Below, in pieces: positions 25,649 through 33,817 of a DNA stretch of 60,453 nt. The stretch comes from a bacterium (lineage in GTDB: Bacteria; Verrucomicrobiota; Kiritimatiellia; RFP12; UBA1067), in contig JANYBJ010000148.1 of the NCBI GenBank assembly GCA_025360845.1, positions 1-60,453 on the forward strand, given 5' to 3'. Both the position numbers and the translations under genes were made by a program. The notes under the pieces are model-generated. The model was not told the origin of the DNA. It ran no database searches and saw only the letters and a program-made list of their open reading frames with translations. Numbering within the stretch: the stretch's first letter is position 1; each line of letters begins with the position of its first letter.

Positions 25649-27091
25649 ATGAGCGATAAAAAAGTGTCGATGGCGGATTTCGAATCGTTGCTGAGTGCGC
25701 AATTGAGCAGCTACCGCAAGGGCTTCAATCCCGGTGACCGGGTGCGCGGCACCGTGAGCAACATCACGAATCAGTACGTGATCCTGGATGTGAGCGCCAA
25801 GCGCGAGGGCCTGGTGCCCATTGCGGACATGACCAACGAGGACGGGGCACTGCGCTGCAAGGTCGGCGATTCCGTCGAGGTGATCTTCGCGGGCATGCAG
25901 AACGGCACGTTCCTCTTCTCCGGCAGCGTCGGCGCCAAACAGGTGATCGACCGCACGCTGGCCGACGCCTACGCGCGCCAGATGCCCGTCGAGGGCTTGG
26001 TCGAGAAAGAGATCAACGGCGGTTACGAAGTGACCGTCTCGGGCAAGCGCGCCTTCTGCCCCTTCTCGCAGATCAGCCTGTTCCGCCAGGAGGGCGCGGA
26101 GTACATCGGCCACAAATTCAGTTTTCTCATCTCCGAGTACGGCGAGGACGACCGCGGCACAAACGTGATCGTCAGCCGCCGCACGCTGCTGGAGAAGGAG
26201 CGCGAGGCGTTGCGTCAGGACCTGATCGAGGACCTGCACGTCGGCATGGTCGCCTCGGGCACGGTCACGCGCATCGTGGAGTTCGGCGTGTTCGTCGACC
26301 TCGGCGGCGTGGAAGGGCTGATCCCGCTCAAGGAGATCGCCTGGGGGCGCGACATCAAGCCCGAGGACGTGGTCAAGACCGGCGACAAGGTGGATGTGCA
26401 GATCAAGGACCTCGACTGGGACCGCAACCGCATCTCGCTCAGCCTGCGCGCCGCGAAGGGCGACCCGTGGGCCGACGCGGTGGCGCGCTTCACCCAAGGC
26501 ACCGTCTTCACCGGCAAGATCACCAAGCTCGAGAAGTTCGGCGCGTTCGCGGAGCTGATCCCCGGCGTCGAGGGCCTGATCCCGATCGGCAAGCTGGGCG
26601 GCGGACGCCGACTCATGTCGGCCCGTGAAGTGGTGACCGAGGGCCAGGAGATTCTGCTGCAGGTCGACAGCGTGGACATCGAGCGCCGCCGCTTCAGCCT
26701 CAAGCCGGTGGATGAGCGCATCGCGGCGCTCAAGCCCGGCGAACTGGCCGAGGGCGCGAAGGTCGACGGCATCGTCGAATCGATCCAGCCCTTCGGCATT
26801 TTCGTGCGCCTCTCCGAAGAGAAGACCGGGCTCCTGCACATCAGCGAGACCGACATCCCCAAGGGCGGCAACCCCGCCGCCAAGCTGGAGCGTCAGTTCC
26901 CGCCGTCGAGCAAGATCGAAGTGGTGATCAAGTCCCTCGAGGGCGACCGCATCTCGCTCACGCTCCCCGCCAAGTGGGAGACCCGCGGCGCCGGCGACGA
27001 GAGCGACGACGTCTCGTCCTGGCTCTCCTCCAACAAGGGCGGCGGCGCGCTGGGCTCGCTCGGCGACGCATTTTCAAAGCTGCAGTTTTGA
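25649..27091 (+). CDS. rpsA: 30S ribosomal protein S1 homologue
   Basis: 480 residues with four S1 (OB-fold) RNA-binding domains. They start at about residue 28 (GDRVRGTVSNITNQYVILDV), 110 (degenerate), 195 (GMVASGTVTRIVEFGVFVDL), 281 (GTVFTGKITKLEKFGAFAEL), with a further one from 368 (GAKVDGIVESIQPFGIFVRL). The second one is less typical (EGLVEKEINGGYEVTV), so five domains may be counted. S1 helps mRNA reach the 30S subunit. The C-terminus is Ser/Gly-rich. The RBS is GGAGAAAG. It stands alone between repeats. Confidence 0.87.
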   Translation: MSDKKVSMADFESLLSAQLSSYRKGFNPGDRVRGTVSNITNQYVILDVSAKREGLVPIADMTNEDGALRCKVGDSVEVIFAGMQNGTFLFSGSVGAKQVIDRTLADAYARQMPVEGLVEKEINGGYEVTVSGKRAFCPFSQISLFRQEGAEYIGHKFSFLISEYGEDDRGTNVIVSRRTLLEKEREALRQDLIEDLHVGMVASGTVTRIVEFGVFVDLGGVEGLIPLKEIAWGRDIKPEDVVKTGDKVDVQIKDLDWDRNRISLSLRAAKGDPWADAVARFTQGTVFTGKITKLEKFGAFAELIPGVEGLIPIGKLGGGRRLMSAREVVTEGQEILLQVDSVDIERRRFSLKPVDERIAALKPGELAEGAKVDGIVESIQPFGIFVRLSEEKTGLLHISETDIPKGGNPAAKLERQFPPSSKIEVVIKSLEGDRISLTLPAKWETRGAGDESDDVSSWLSSNKGGGALGSLGDAFSKLQF

Positions 27092-27107
27092 GGAAAAGGC
27101 TGTTAGC

Positions 27108-27134
27108 GGTTTAGGCTGATAGGCTGTTAGGTTG
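27108..27134. repeat. Heptamer-type repeat copy
   Basis: GGCTGTTAGCGGTTTAGGCT... directly after the S1 gene; same unit as 25459-25587. It is followed by a purine-rich CGCAGAG stretch (27143-27168). Confidence 0.55.
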
Positions 27135-27169
27135 AGAGTTTCGCGCAGAGGCCGCAGAGACGCGGAGGA

Positions 27170-27254
27170 GAAGCGCCTCACGGCGCCACTACGAACGGAC
27201 CGGGAGAGGGCGTTTGGCGCAACCGTTTGTAGTGTGCCCGTAAGGGCCTTCTTC
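27170..27254. repeat. REP family 1, inverted pair upstream of the RAYT
   Basis: Direct copy 27170-27198 (GAAGCGCCTCACGGCGCC, then ACTACGAACGG). Inverse copy 27223-27254 (CCGTTTGTAGTGTGCCCGTA...), whose complement is GAAGAAGGCCCTTACGGGC with the same foot. Compensating changes keep the stem (GCGCC/GGCGC against GCCC/GGGC), as expected for a functional hairpin. Confidence 0.85.
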
Positions 27255-27268
27255 TGGAGGCAAGTGTC

Positions 27269-27859
27269 ATGTACGCGTATCGTCATGCGACTCCTGAACT
27301 TCGCAAGGAACTGCTCGAAGAACGTCAGCTCAAGTCGTGGCCCTGGCACGCGCCCCCGCACTTCGCCGACGGTGAGCATGTGTATCTGCTGACCGCCGCC
27401 TGTTTCGAGCATCAGCCCATCTTGGCGTCGGAGACGCGGCGCGACGAATGGCTCTCCGCGCTTCGCGCCTGCGTCGCCGACTGCGGCGGCGACCTGTGCG
27501 GCTGGGTTGTCCTGTCGAACCACTATCACCTCGTGGCGCAAGTCGATCTTGATGCGTTCGCTCCGAAGATCGGCCGGTTACACAACGGAAAGGCGACGCA
27601 GTGGAATCGGGAAGACAAAGCCCCGGGCAGAAAGGTCTGGCACCGGTTTTCTGACCGGCGGATTCGCAATGACAGACACTACTTCGCTTCGCTAAACTAC
27701 GTGCATGACAATGCGGCACACCACGGGTTGGTTGAGCGGTCGGATGCTTGGCGGTGGAGCAGCTTAGCGCACTTCAGGCAAGAGGTGGGTGCCGAGACGC
27801 TGGAGGCGTGGGCGCGCGGGTATCCGATCGAACGTTTCGGCCAAGGGTGGGACGTTTGA
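27269..27859 (+). CDS. REP-associated tyrosine transposase (RAYT, Y1 family)
   Basis: 196 residues. The single-strand transposase fold of the IS200/RAYT family is shown by LTAACFEHQPIL, VLSNHYHLVAQ (the His-x-His metal site; here HYH) and FASLNYVHDNAAHHGLV, where the conserved Tyr after LN is the likely nucleophile. WRWSSLAHF near the end is typical for RAYTs. RAYTs nick and join REP hairpins at a GTAG-like tetranucleotide. REP family 1 copies flank it at once on both sides, so this is probably the enzyme that spread them. GGAGG precedes the ATG. It is a single-copy gene in this window. Confidence 0.9.
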   Translation: MYAYRHATPELRKELLEERQLKSWPWHAPPHFADGEHVYLLTAACFEHQPILASETRRDEWLSALRACVADCGGDLCGWVVLSNHYHLVAQVDLDAFAPKIGRLHNGKATQWNREDKAPGRKVWHRFSDRRIRNDRHYFASLNYVHDNAAHHGLVERSDAWRWSSLAHFRQEVGAETLEAWARGYPIERFGQGWDV

Positions 27860-27877
27860 CAGGCGTGCGTGAGGCAA

Positions 27878-27935
27878 GAAGCGCCTTACGGCGCCACTAC
27901 GAACGGCTCGTGAGGACACTCGCCCTCCAGAGCCG
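27878..27935. repeat. REP family 1 fused to REP family 2
   Basis: GAAGCGCCTTACGGCGCC plus foot (27878-27906) overlaps an inverse family 2 copy (27904-27929, CGGCTCGTGAGGACACTCGC...), closed by GAGCCG (27930-27935). It lies just after the RAYT stop. Confidence 0.75.
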
Positions 27936-28032
27936 TTTAGCAGGACTATCGCATGCGGCAACGCCTTTCCGAAGAAACTCCGTTTCAAACGAGTCTTGCC
28001 AGGGTGTGACATGCCCAACGAGGAGGCCAATG

Positions 28033-28929
28033 ATGAAGCGAGCATTTCTGATGGCGGTTCAGGCGGCGGTGTGCGGTGTCGCGTGCGCCCAAGAGGACAC
28101 GAACCTGTATTGCCGAGTCTATTTCGCCAATCCGTCTGATTGTGTGGAATTCGTTGACCCGCCTGCGAAGGAGGGTTGGTATAAGGGATATCTCACCAAC
28201 GTTTGCGGTGTCGAATGGCCGGAAGGTGCACGGGTCTTTGACCCGATTGGAAGAAGTTCGCGTCTCGTCGTTCTGAATACAGCCAACAACATCGAGAAGT
28301 GTGACGCGTACTTTGACCACGAGATGGCTCGACGAAGGGTGGCTTGGGAGTATCAGGTTTTCGCTTTCCGCCTCTCAGATGTGGAAAGCCTGCTGAACGG
28401 CGAGGGCGTGTCGGTCGATACGCTGATGACCTTGCGTAAGAAGAAGCGGGCAAAGCTCGTGTCAACGGCGAGGTGTATGGGAGATTCGGGCCAGGAGACT
28501 ACAACTCAGGAAATCGTGGCGATCCACTATCCATCGGGAGCAGGGGGGCTAGCTGTGACCAATGACGTTGATTCAGGACAATCCTCTAGCCCGTTTGAGA
28601 ATCAAGTCGCCGAGATTGGAACCCGTCTTCAGATCGTCCCCGAATTTAGCGCGGACGTCCGTGATGTTAAAACAATTCACCTCATGCTGAAATATACGCA
28701 GACAAGCTTGGAGAGGTGGGAGTCGTACGAAGCGGTGACAGGACAGGGGGAGACGAGTCGCAAAGTTAAGGTCAGGCTACCTGTTGTCCGCACTTCTTCA
28801 ATCGAAAACACGTTCAAAATTCCTCTTGATGAAACAATCTTGGCAGGAGGCTGTAAGGCGCAAGACGACGATTGGGTCAACTATCACTTTCTCAAAGCGT
28901 GGGTTGATTGGACGGAGCCCATGAAGTGA
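28033..28929 (+). CDS. Secreted protein with secretin-like C-terminal domain
   Basis: 298 residues. The start is the ATG at 28033 (or 28030), after GAGGAGG, and opens a signal peptide ending ACAQ. The C-terminal part shows IGTRLQIVPEFS followed by a beta-strand, then LPVVRTSSIENTFKIPLDET and ILAGG. This follows the pattern 'P-hydrophobic-R-x3-N-x-hydrophobic-G-G' of the secretin beta domain. The protein is too short to be a full secretin, and no type II secretion genes are nearby. I treat the similarity as a hint. Its stop overlaps the next start (GTGA). Confidence 0.6.
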   Translation: MKRAFLMAVQAAVCGVACAQEDTNLYCRVYFANPSDCVEFVDPPAKEGWYKGYLTNVCGVEWPEGARVFDPIGRSSRLVVLNTANNIEKCDAYFDHEMARRRVAWEYQVFAFRLSDVESLLNGEGVSVDTLMTLRKKKRAKLVSTARCMGDSGQETTTQEIVAIHYPSGAGGLAVTNDVDSGQSSSPFENQVAEIGTRLQIVPEFSADVRDVKTIHLMLKYTQTSLERWESYEAVTGQGETSRKVKVRLPVVRTSSIENTFKIPLDETILAGGCKAQDDDWVNYHFLKAWVDWTEPMK

Positions 28930-30095
28930 AGGCTGCCATTCCAGACATCCCGCTCCCCCTGCTCTCCCCTTCGAAGCGCATTCACGCGGAAGTGTCTGTT
29001 GAGACCGTGTGGATCGGGTCGACCGTCTACCCTGAGTGTCCGGTGTGGCGCGTGTGGTGCGATGAGCGGCTGGTCGTCGACACCTCGACGTTCGGGCTGC
29101 TGCCGCAAGACGGCGAGCCGCTGGCGTACGGCCTGACGTTTGTGAAGGCGACGCGCCATCGGCCGCAGACCGGGATCGGGCCGGGGCGTATGGTCAAGGC
29201 GCGGTTTGCCGGACGCGATGGCCGCGAACTTGAAGTGACGATCCGCGTGACAGACCTGAGCGCGTTCTGCGCGGTGCGGCAGTTCGGGAAAAGGCCATCG
29301 ACGCAGCGGCTCGCGGGGACGCTCGCCCTCCACTGCCAGGACGAAACGTGGAGGGCGAACGTCCCCGTGAGCCGAGGCGGGAGCGACGCGCAGGATCTGT
29401 CCATCACACGTTTTCCGCAAGGTTCGGTGCTGCTGGAACGAGGAGAAACGCTCAACGCTCAACGCTCAACGCTTAACGCTCAAGGGAAAGTCCCCCAAGT
29501 GCGCTTCGCGCCGAGCGGCAAGCTGGTCGCTTTCTGGAGGCACGGCCTGGAGCAGCACCTCGTTTTCTTCGACCGGCCCGGCGACCTCGCGGTGCGGCGC
29601 TTCGGCGCTTTGGAGCGTGTGGACGAACTTGTCGTTACAGACGGACGGCAGGGCTGCAACCATCTCTTTCTCACGGTGCCGTTCACCAAGGCGGCTTTGC
29701 CTGCGCCGGCCTTCGGCGGTGCGGTGACGCCCGCGTTCCGCGCGGCGTTCGAGACGATGCTGGGGCGCGGCGCGGCGAGCGACGATTTCTGGATGATGCG
29801 CGGCGAGCCGGGCGAGTTCGCGGTTGCGGCGCGGCGGCAGGGCAACGTGTGGCAGGTGGCGGGCGTGACCGCGGCGGCGCAGACGCTGACCGTGCGCTTC
29901 GAGGACCTGTGGCTGCGCATGCCTGCGGAACAGCGTGCGTTGACTTACACGGTGGATATCCTGCGCGACCCGCTCAAGGGCGAGGCGGGCGACCGCGTCG
30001 AGGAGCCGTTCGCGGATCAGGCCCCGGACGTGCGCGTGGCGTTGGACCTCGCGAAGAACGGCGGATTCCTGATCACGTTCAATCCGCAGATTTAA
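28926..30095 (+). CDS. GH97-like sandwich domains without the catalytic barrel (uncertain)
   Basis: About 389 residues from a GTG at 28926 that overlaps the upstream stop; a TTG at 28908 is an alternative. The N-terminal part (WRVWCDERLVVDTSTFGLLP) and the C-terminal part (DFWMMRGEPGEFAVAARRQG followed by NVWQVAGVTAAAQTL) resemble the outer beta domains of GH97 glycosidases. The central TIM barrel of that family is absent. An inverted pair of REP family 2 (29307-29374) and a 7-nt tandem repeat (29447-29481) are read in frame inside the gene and add low-complexity peptide. It could be a decayed enzyme or a binding protein. No stop codon interrupts it. Confidence 0.5.
   Translation: MKAAIPDIPLPLLSPSKRIHAEVSVETVWIGSTVYPECPVWRVWCDERLVVDTSTFGLLPQDGEPLAYGLTFVKATRHRPQTGIGPGRMVKARFAGRDGRELEVTIRVTDLSAFCAVRQFGKRPSTQRLAGTLALHCQDETWRANVPVSRGGSDAQDLSITRFPQGSVLLERGETLNAQRSTLNAQGKVPQVRFAPSGKLVAFWRHGLEQHLVFFDRPGDLAVRRFGALERVDELVVTDGRQGCNHLFLTVPFTKAALPAPAFGGAVTPAFRAAFETMLGRGAASDDFWMMRGEPGEFAVAARRQGNVWQVAGVTAAAQTLTVRFEDLWLRMPAEQRALTYTVDILRDPLKGEAGDRVEEPFADQAPDVRVALDLAKNGGFLITFNPQI
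29307..29374. repeat. REP family 2 inverted pair inside a coding region
   Basis: CGGCTCGCGGGGACGCTCGC... (29307-29332) and TGGAGGGCGAACGTCCCCGT... (29349-29374) are inverse copies. They are translated as RLAGTLALHCQ and WRANVPVSRGG within the GH97-like ORF. Confidence 0.8.
29447..29481. repeat. In-frame 7-nt tandem repeat
   Basis: Five copies of AACGCTC (one with T at the end) are translated as TLNAQRSTLNAQ within the GH97-like ORF. A 7-nt unit shifts phase each time, so three copies equal one 7-residue period. Confidence 0.8.
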
Positions 30096-30161
30096 AAAGC
30101 GTCACTCAAAAAAAGCTGTTTTTCATTGAAACCATACTCCTGAAAGGGATATATTGGGGAC

Positions 30162-31469
30162 ATGAAACAGGTCCTTGAGCGTTTGGTCAACGAGGCGTTA
30201 TCGCGCCGGATTCCTGAGGTGGTGCCGCGTGATGTGCGGGTTCGGCGCCTGTCAGGAAAGGTTTCGGTCCTGACCGGGATGCGGCGCACGGGGAAGACAT
30301 CGTTGTGTTTCCAGAAGATGCGCGAGCTCCTCGCCTCGGGGATTCCGAGAGAGCGGCTGCTGTACATCAACTTCGAGGACGACCGTCTGGCGGAGGTACG
30401 CGTGGGCGATCTGCAGTGGATTGTCGAGGCCTTTTACGTGGCCAATCCGGCGTTCAAGGATGAGACCTGCTGGTTCTTTTTTGACGAGATCCAGCGCGTG
30501 GCGCAGTGGGAGTTGTTTGTCCGGCGCATCCTCGACACCGAACGCGTAGAAATCACGCTTACCGGATCATCCGCCAAACTGCTGAGCCGCGAGATCGGTA
30601 CGGCCATGCGTGGCCGGTCTTTGACGACCGAAGTCTTTCCTCTCTCGTTCAGGGAATACTGCAGGTTTAACAGCGTCGCGGTTCCGGACCATCCGGTTTA
30701 CGGTGACCGGCATCGGTATTCGCTGGCCCGTGCTGCAGAAGGCTATCTGCGAACCGGGGGCTTTCCAGAGGTGCAGGGTCGCGAGGAGGATATTTGGCGC
30801 ACGGTCTTGCAGGAATACACAGATGTGGTGATCCTGCGGGACGTCATCGAGCGGTACGGGCTGACGAACTATGCGGCGGCAAAAGCGTTGGGTCGGCACA
30901 TTCTGCAGAACCCTGGGCAGTTGCTCAGTGTCACCCGGATGGCCGCTTCCTTCGCGCAAGCGGGGATCACGTGCGGCAAGAATACGCTGTTCGAGTTGCT
31001 CGACCATTTGCACGATGCGTACTTTTGTTTTCCGGTGGAGGTGCATGACCGGTCGCTGCGGAGGCGGCAGGTTAACCCCAAAAAGGTCTATGCCGCGGAC
31101 ACAGGTCTATGCCGGGCTTTCTCCACCGGCCAGACGGGCGATGCGGGTGCGGCTTTGGAGGGCCTCGTTTTTTCGGCGTTGCGGGCCAGAGGACTGCAGC
31201 CGGATTACGTGGTGACGGCGCGGAAAACGGAAGTGGATTTCGTTTATACGGACCGCTATGGGTGGCACTTCGTGCAGGCGTGCTGGTCGGTGAGTGAAGA
31301 GGCGACAGCAGCACGCGAATTTCGCGGGTTGGCGGATGCGCTTCCTCTCCATCCGCGAGCCACGCGCACGATTGTCACGTGGAATGACGAGGGGGAGAGG
31401 GACGGCGTTCGCCTGGTGCCCCTGTGGCGTTGGCTTTTGGAGCAGGAAAAGAAGAACGAGAACAAATGA
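30162..31469 (+). CDS. AAA+ ATPase with DUF4143 domain
   Basis: 435 residues. The N-terminal AAA_14 domain has a Walker A (VLTGMRRTGKTSL), Walker B (WFFFDEIQRV) and the sensor ITLTGSSAKLL. The C-terminal DUF4143 domain shows YLRTGGFPEVQ and HLHDAYFCFPVEVHD and ends with an endonuclease-like VVTARKTEVDFVYT. Such ATPases are common, mobile and of unknown function. The stop overlaps the rluD start (ATGA), so the two may be co-translated. The sequence before it (TTTCATTGAAACCATAC) shows no clear promoter. Confidence 0.88.
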   Translation: MKQVLERLVNEALSRRIPEVVPRDVRVRRLSGKVSVLTGMRRTGKTSLCFQKMRELLASGIPRERLLYINFEDDRLAEVRVGDLQWIVEAFYVANPAFKDETCWFFFDEIQRVAQWELFVRRILDTERVEITLTGSSAKLLSREIGTAMRGRSLTTEVFPLSFREYCRFNSVAVPDHPVYGDRHRYSLARAAEGYLRTGGFPEVQGREEDIWRTVLQEYTDVVILRDVIERYGLTNYAAAKALGRHILQNPGQLLSVTRMAASFAQAGITCGKNTLFELLDHLHDAYFCFPVEVHDRSLRRRQVNPKKVYAADTGLCRAFSTGQTGDAGAALEGLVFSALRARGLQPDYVVTARKTEVDFVYTDRYGWHFVQACWSVSEEATAAREFRGLADALPLHPRATRTIVTWNDEGERDGVRLVPLWRWLLEQEKKNENK

Positions 31470-32431
31470 TAAAAGAGACCATAGAGATTCTGGAAGACGA
31501 GGCGCTGGTTGATGAGGACGGGGAGAGCGTGCTGTCGCTGACCGTGCCCGCAGGCGCGGAGGGGCGGCTGGACGCATGGTTGGCGTCGCAGGTGGCGGAG
31601 CTTTCGCGGGCGCGGATCCAGGCGCTGATCAAAGAGGGCCGCGTGACGTGCGACGGCGTGGCGATCAAGTCCAACGGCAAGCCCAAGCCGGGGCAGGTGA
31701 TCGAGATCGTCGTGCCGGCGCTGGTTTCGGCCGAGCCTGTGCCGGAAAATATTCCGCTCGACATCCTGTACGAGGATAGCGATTGTCTGGTGATCAACAA
31801 GCCCGCCGGGCTGGTGGTACACCCGGCGCCGGGTCACGCCGCGGGCACGCTGGTGAACGCATTGCTTTATCACTGCAAAGATCTCGGCGGCGTGGGCGGC
31901 GTCGAGCGTCCGGGCATCGTACACCGCTTGGACAAAGACACCTCGGGGCTGATGGTCGTGGCGAAGAACGACGCGGCCATGGCGGGCTTTGTGCGGCTGT
32001 TCCAGACGGGCGGCATCACCAAGGAGTATCTGACGCTGGTACACGGCGTGCCGCCGAAGGCGTCCGGCACGGTGTGTACGCTGATCGGGCGGCATCCGGC
32101 GCAGCGCAAGAAGATGGCGGTGGTGGCGCGCAACGGCAAGCAGGCGGTGACGCACTACACGGTCGAGAAGCGGCTCGGGGACATCACGCTCGTGCGCTGC
32201 CGCATCGAGACGGGGCGCACGCATCAGATCCGCGTACACATGCAATCGCTGGGCTGCCCGGTTGTGGGCGACACGGTGTACGGGAGAACCGCGGCGGACA
32301 ACCGGCTGCCGCATTTTCCCGCGCGTCAGATGCTGCACGCCGCGCATCTGGTCTTCGCGCATCCGGTGACCGGCGCGGCGATGGATTTCACCGCGCCGCC
32401 GCCCGCGGATTTTTTGTTGCAAATCCGGTAG
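31466..32431 (+). CDS. rluD: 23S rRNA pseudouridine synthase RluD-type
   Basis: 321 residues. An N-terminal S4 domain (GRLDAWLASQVAELSRARIQ) precedes the RluA-family catalytic domain with VHRLDKDTSGLMVVAK, whose Asp is the nucleophile, and RIETGRTHQIRVHMQSLG. RluD modifies helix 69 of 23S rRNA; RluC or RluA specificity cannot be ruled out. The start is the ATG at 31466 overlapping the ATPase stop; upstream starts lie inside that gene. The stop codon TAG at 32429-32431 is part of the GGTAGGG head of the following REP repeat. Confidence 0.9.
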   Translation: MIKETIEILEDEALVDEDGESVLSLTVPAGAEGRLDAWLASQVAELSRARIQALIKEGRVTCDGVAIKSNGKPKPGQVIEIVVPALVSAEPVPENIPLDILYEDSDCLVINKPAGLVVHPAPGHAAGTLVNALLYHCKDLGGVGGVERPGIVHRLDKDTSGLMVVAKNDAAMAGFVRLFQTGGITKEYLTLVHGVPPKASGTVCTLIGRHPAQRKKMAVVARNGKQAVTHYTVEKRLGDITLVRCRIETGRTHQIRVHMQSLGCPVVGDTVYGRTAADNRLPHFPARQMLHAAHLVFAHPVTGAAMDFTAPPPADFLLQIR

Positions 32432-32494
32432 GGCGTGCGCTCCTGCGCCGCCGCTTATCGCACAAGAGCGGCAGCACAGAGTGCTCGCCCTGCC
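32427..32494. repeat. REP family 3-like inverted pair
   Basis: GGTAGGGCGTGCGCTCCTGC... (from 32427) faces GCAGCACAGAGTGCTCGCCC... (32471-32494). It fills the gap between the convergent rluD and DUF1015 genes and supplies the rluD stop codon. Confidence 0.6.
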
Positions 32495-32511
32495 CATCGT
32501 TCCAAAACCCT

Positions 32512-33732
32512 TTAGTCCAGCGTATGCACCAGCAGGCCGGAGCGCAGCTTGGGCTCGAACCAGGTGCTCTTGGGCGGCATGATCTGGCCCGCGTCCGCGA
32601 TGTCCATCATCTGTTCGACCGTCGTCGGGAACATCGAGAAGGCCACGGCGTCGCGGCCGCTTTCCACGCGTTTGGTCAGCTCGCCCGTGCCGCGGATGCC
32701 GCCGACGAACGAGATGCGCGTGTTGGTGCGCGGGTCGTCGATGCCCAGCACCGGCGCCAGCAGCCAGTCCTGCAGCACGCTCACGTCGAGGCGGCCCACG
32801 GGGTCGGAGGCGAACTCGTCCCAGGCCAGCCTATACCAAGCCTTGCCGAGGTACATGCGCACTTCGCGCGGCCCGGCCGGCGTCGCGCCATCGGCGGGCT
32901 CGGTCTTGAAGACGGACCGCACCTTTTCCAGGAACGCGTCGGGCGTCAGGCCGTTGAGGTCGGCCACGCAGCGGTTGTAGGGCAGGATGCGCAACTGGCT
33001 GGCGGGGAAGAGCACGGCGAGGAACCAGTTGTACTCCTCGTTGCCGGTGTGTGCGGGGTTGGCGGCACGGCGCTGCTGGCCTGTGCGGAAGGCGGCGGCG
33101 GCGCGGTGGTGGCCGTCGGCCACATAGGCCAGCGGAACCTGACTAAAGGCTTTAATCCAGCCTTCGGCGGGGCCTTCCACGCGCCAGACGGTATGGCGAA
33201 TGCCGTCGACGGCGGTGAATTCGTAGAGAGGCTCGCTCTTCTGGACCGCGGCGACCAGCGTGTTCAGCGCGGCCGTGTCGCGGTAGGTCAGAAAGACCGG
33301 GCCGGAGTTGGCGTTCAGCTCCATGCAGTGACGCGTGCGGTCATCCTCTTTGTCTTTGCGGGTCTTCTCGTGTTTGCGGATGATGTCCCTCGCGTAGTCC
33401 TCGATATTGCAGCACGTCACCACGCCGGTCTGGCTGTGGCTGCCCATGATCTGGCGGTAGACGTAGAGACGTTCGTCCGCCTCGCGCCGCAGTATGCCGC
33501 GCGCCTGCAAATCCTTGAAGGCGCGGACGCCCTGCGCGTAGACCGAATCGTCGTGGATGTCCACGCTGTCCGGCAGGTCGATTTCGGGACGCGAGACATG
33601 CAGGAAGCTGTCGGGGTTGCCCGCGGCCAACACGCGGGCCTCGGCGGTGTCGACCACGTCGTACGGGACCGCGGCCAGCGTCGCCGCCTTTTCGGGAACA
33701 GGCCGCAGAGCGGCGAAAGGTTTAACGAACAT
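32512..33732 (-). CDS. DUF1015 family protein
   Basis: 406 residues. MFVKPFAALRPVPEKAATLA, then VPYDVVDTAEA, LYVYRQ, VADGHHRAAAA and LRILPYNRCV are the hallmarks of DUF1015, a family of predicted kinases or nucleotide-binding enzymes often found beside serine-biosynthesis genes. No such neighbours are here. The ATG at 33732 follows AGGAGAAAG; the frame opens ten codons earlier without a site. Cytoplasmic. The strict GHHR motif suggests a catalytic role, but the reaction is unknown. Confidence 0.88.
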   Translation of the reverse strand: MFVKPFAALRPVPEKAATLAAVPYDVVDTAEARVLAAGNPDSFLHVSRPEIDLPDSVDIHDDSVYAQGVRAFKDLQARGILRREADERLYVYRQIMGSHSQTGVVTCCNIEDYARDIIRKHEKTRKDKEDDRTRHCMELNANSGPVFLTYRDTAALNTLVAAVQKSEPLYEFTAVDGIRHTVWRVEGPAEGWIKAFSQVPLAYVADGHHRAAAAFRTGQQRRAANPAHTGNEEYNWFLAVLFPASQLRILPYNRCVADLNGLTPDAFLEKVRSVFKTEPADGATPAGPREVRMYLGKAWYRLAWDEFASDPVGRLDVSVLQDWLLAPVLGIDDPRTNTRISFVGGIRGTGELTKRVESGRDAVAFSMFPTTVEQMMDIADAGQIMPPKSTWFEPKLRSGLLVHTLD

Positions 33733-33754
33733 AAGGCTTTCTCCTGATAAGACA

Positions 33755-33793
33755 AAACGCAAAGGCAGCCCGTTAAAGCCACGCTTTGCGTTT
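33755..33793 (-). terminator. Terminator of the surface-repeat gene
   Basis: Minus strand: AAACGCAAAG pairs with CTTTGCGTTT across a 19-nt loop, followed by TTTTGTC. It lies 25 bp after the gene stop at 33818. Confidence 0.6.
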
Positions 33794-33817
33794 CAGATCA
33801 AGTGGGTGCGAAGCGAC

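Noticed and set aside
29447..29481. CRISPR-like array of AACGCTC
   Set aside because: A 7-nt unit repeated back to back is a simple tandem repeat, not repeat-spacer.
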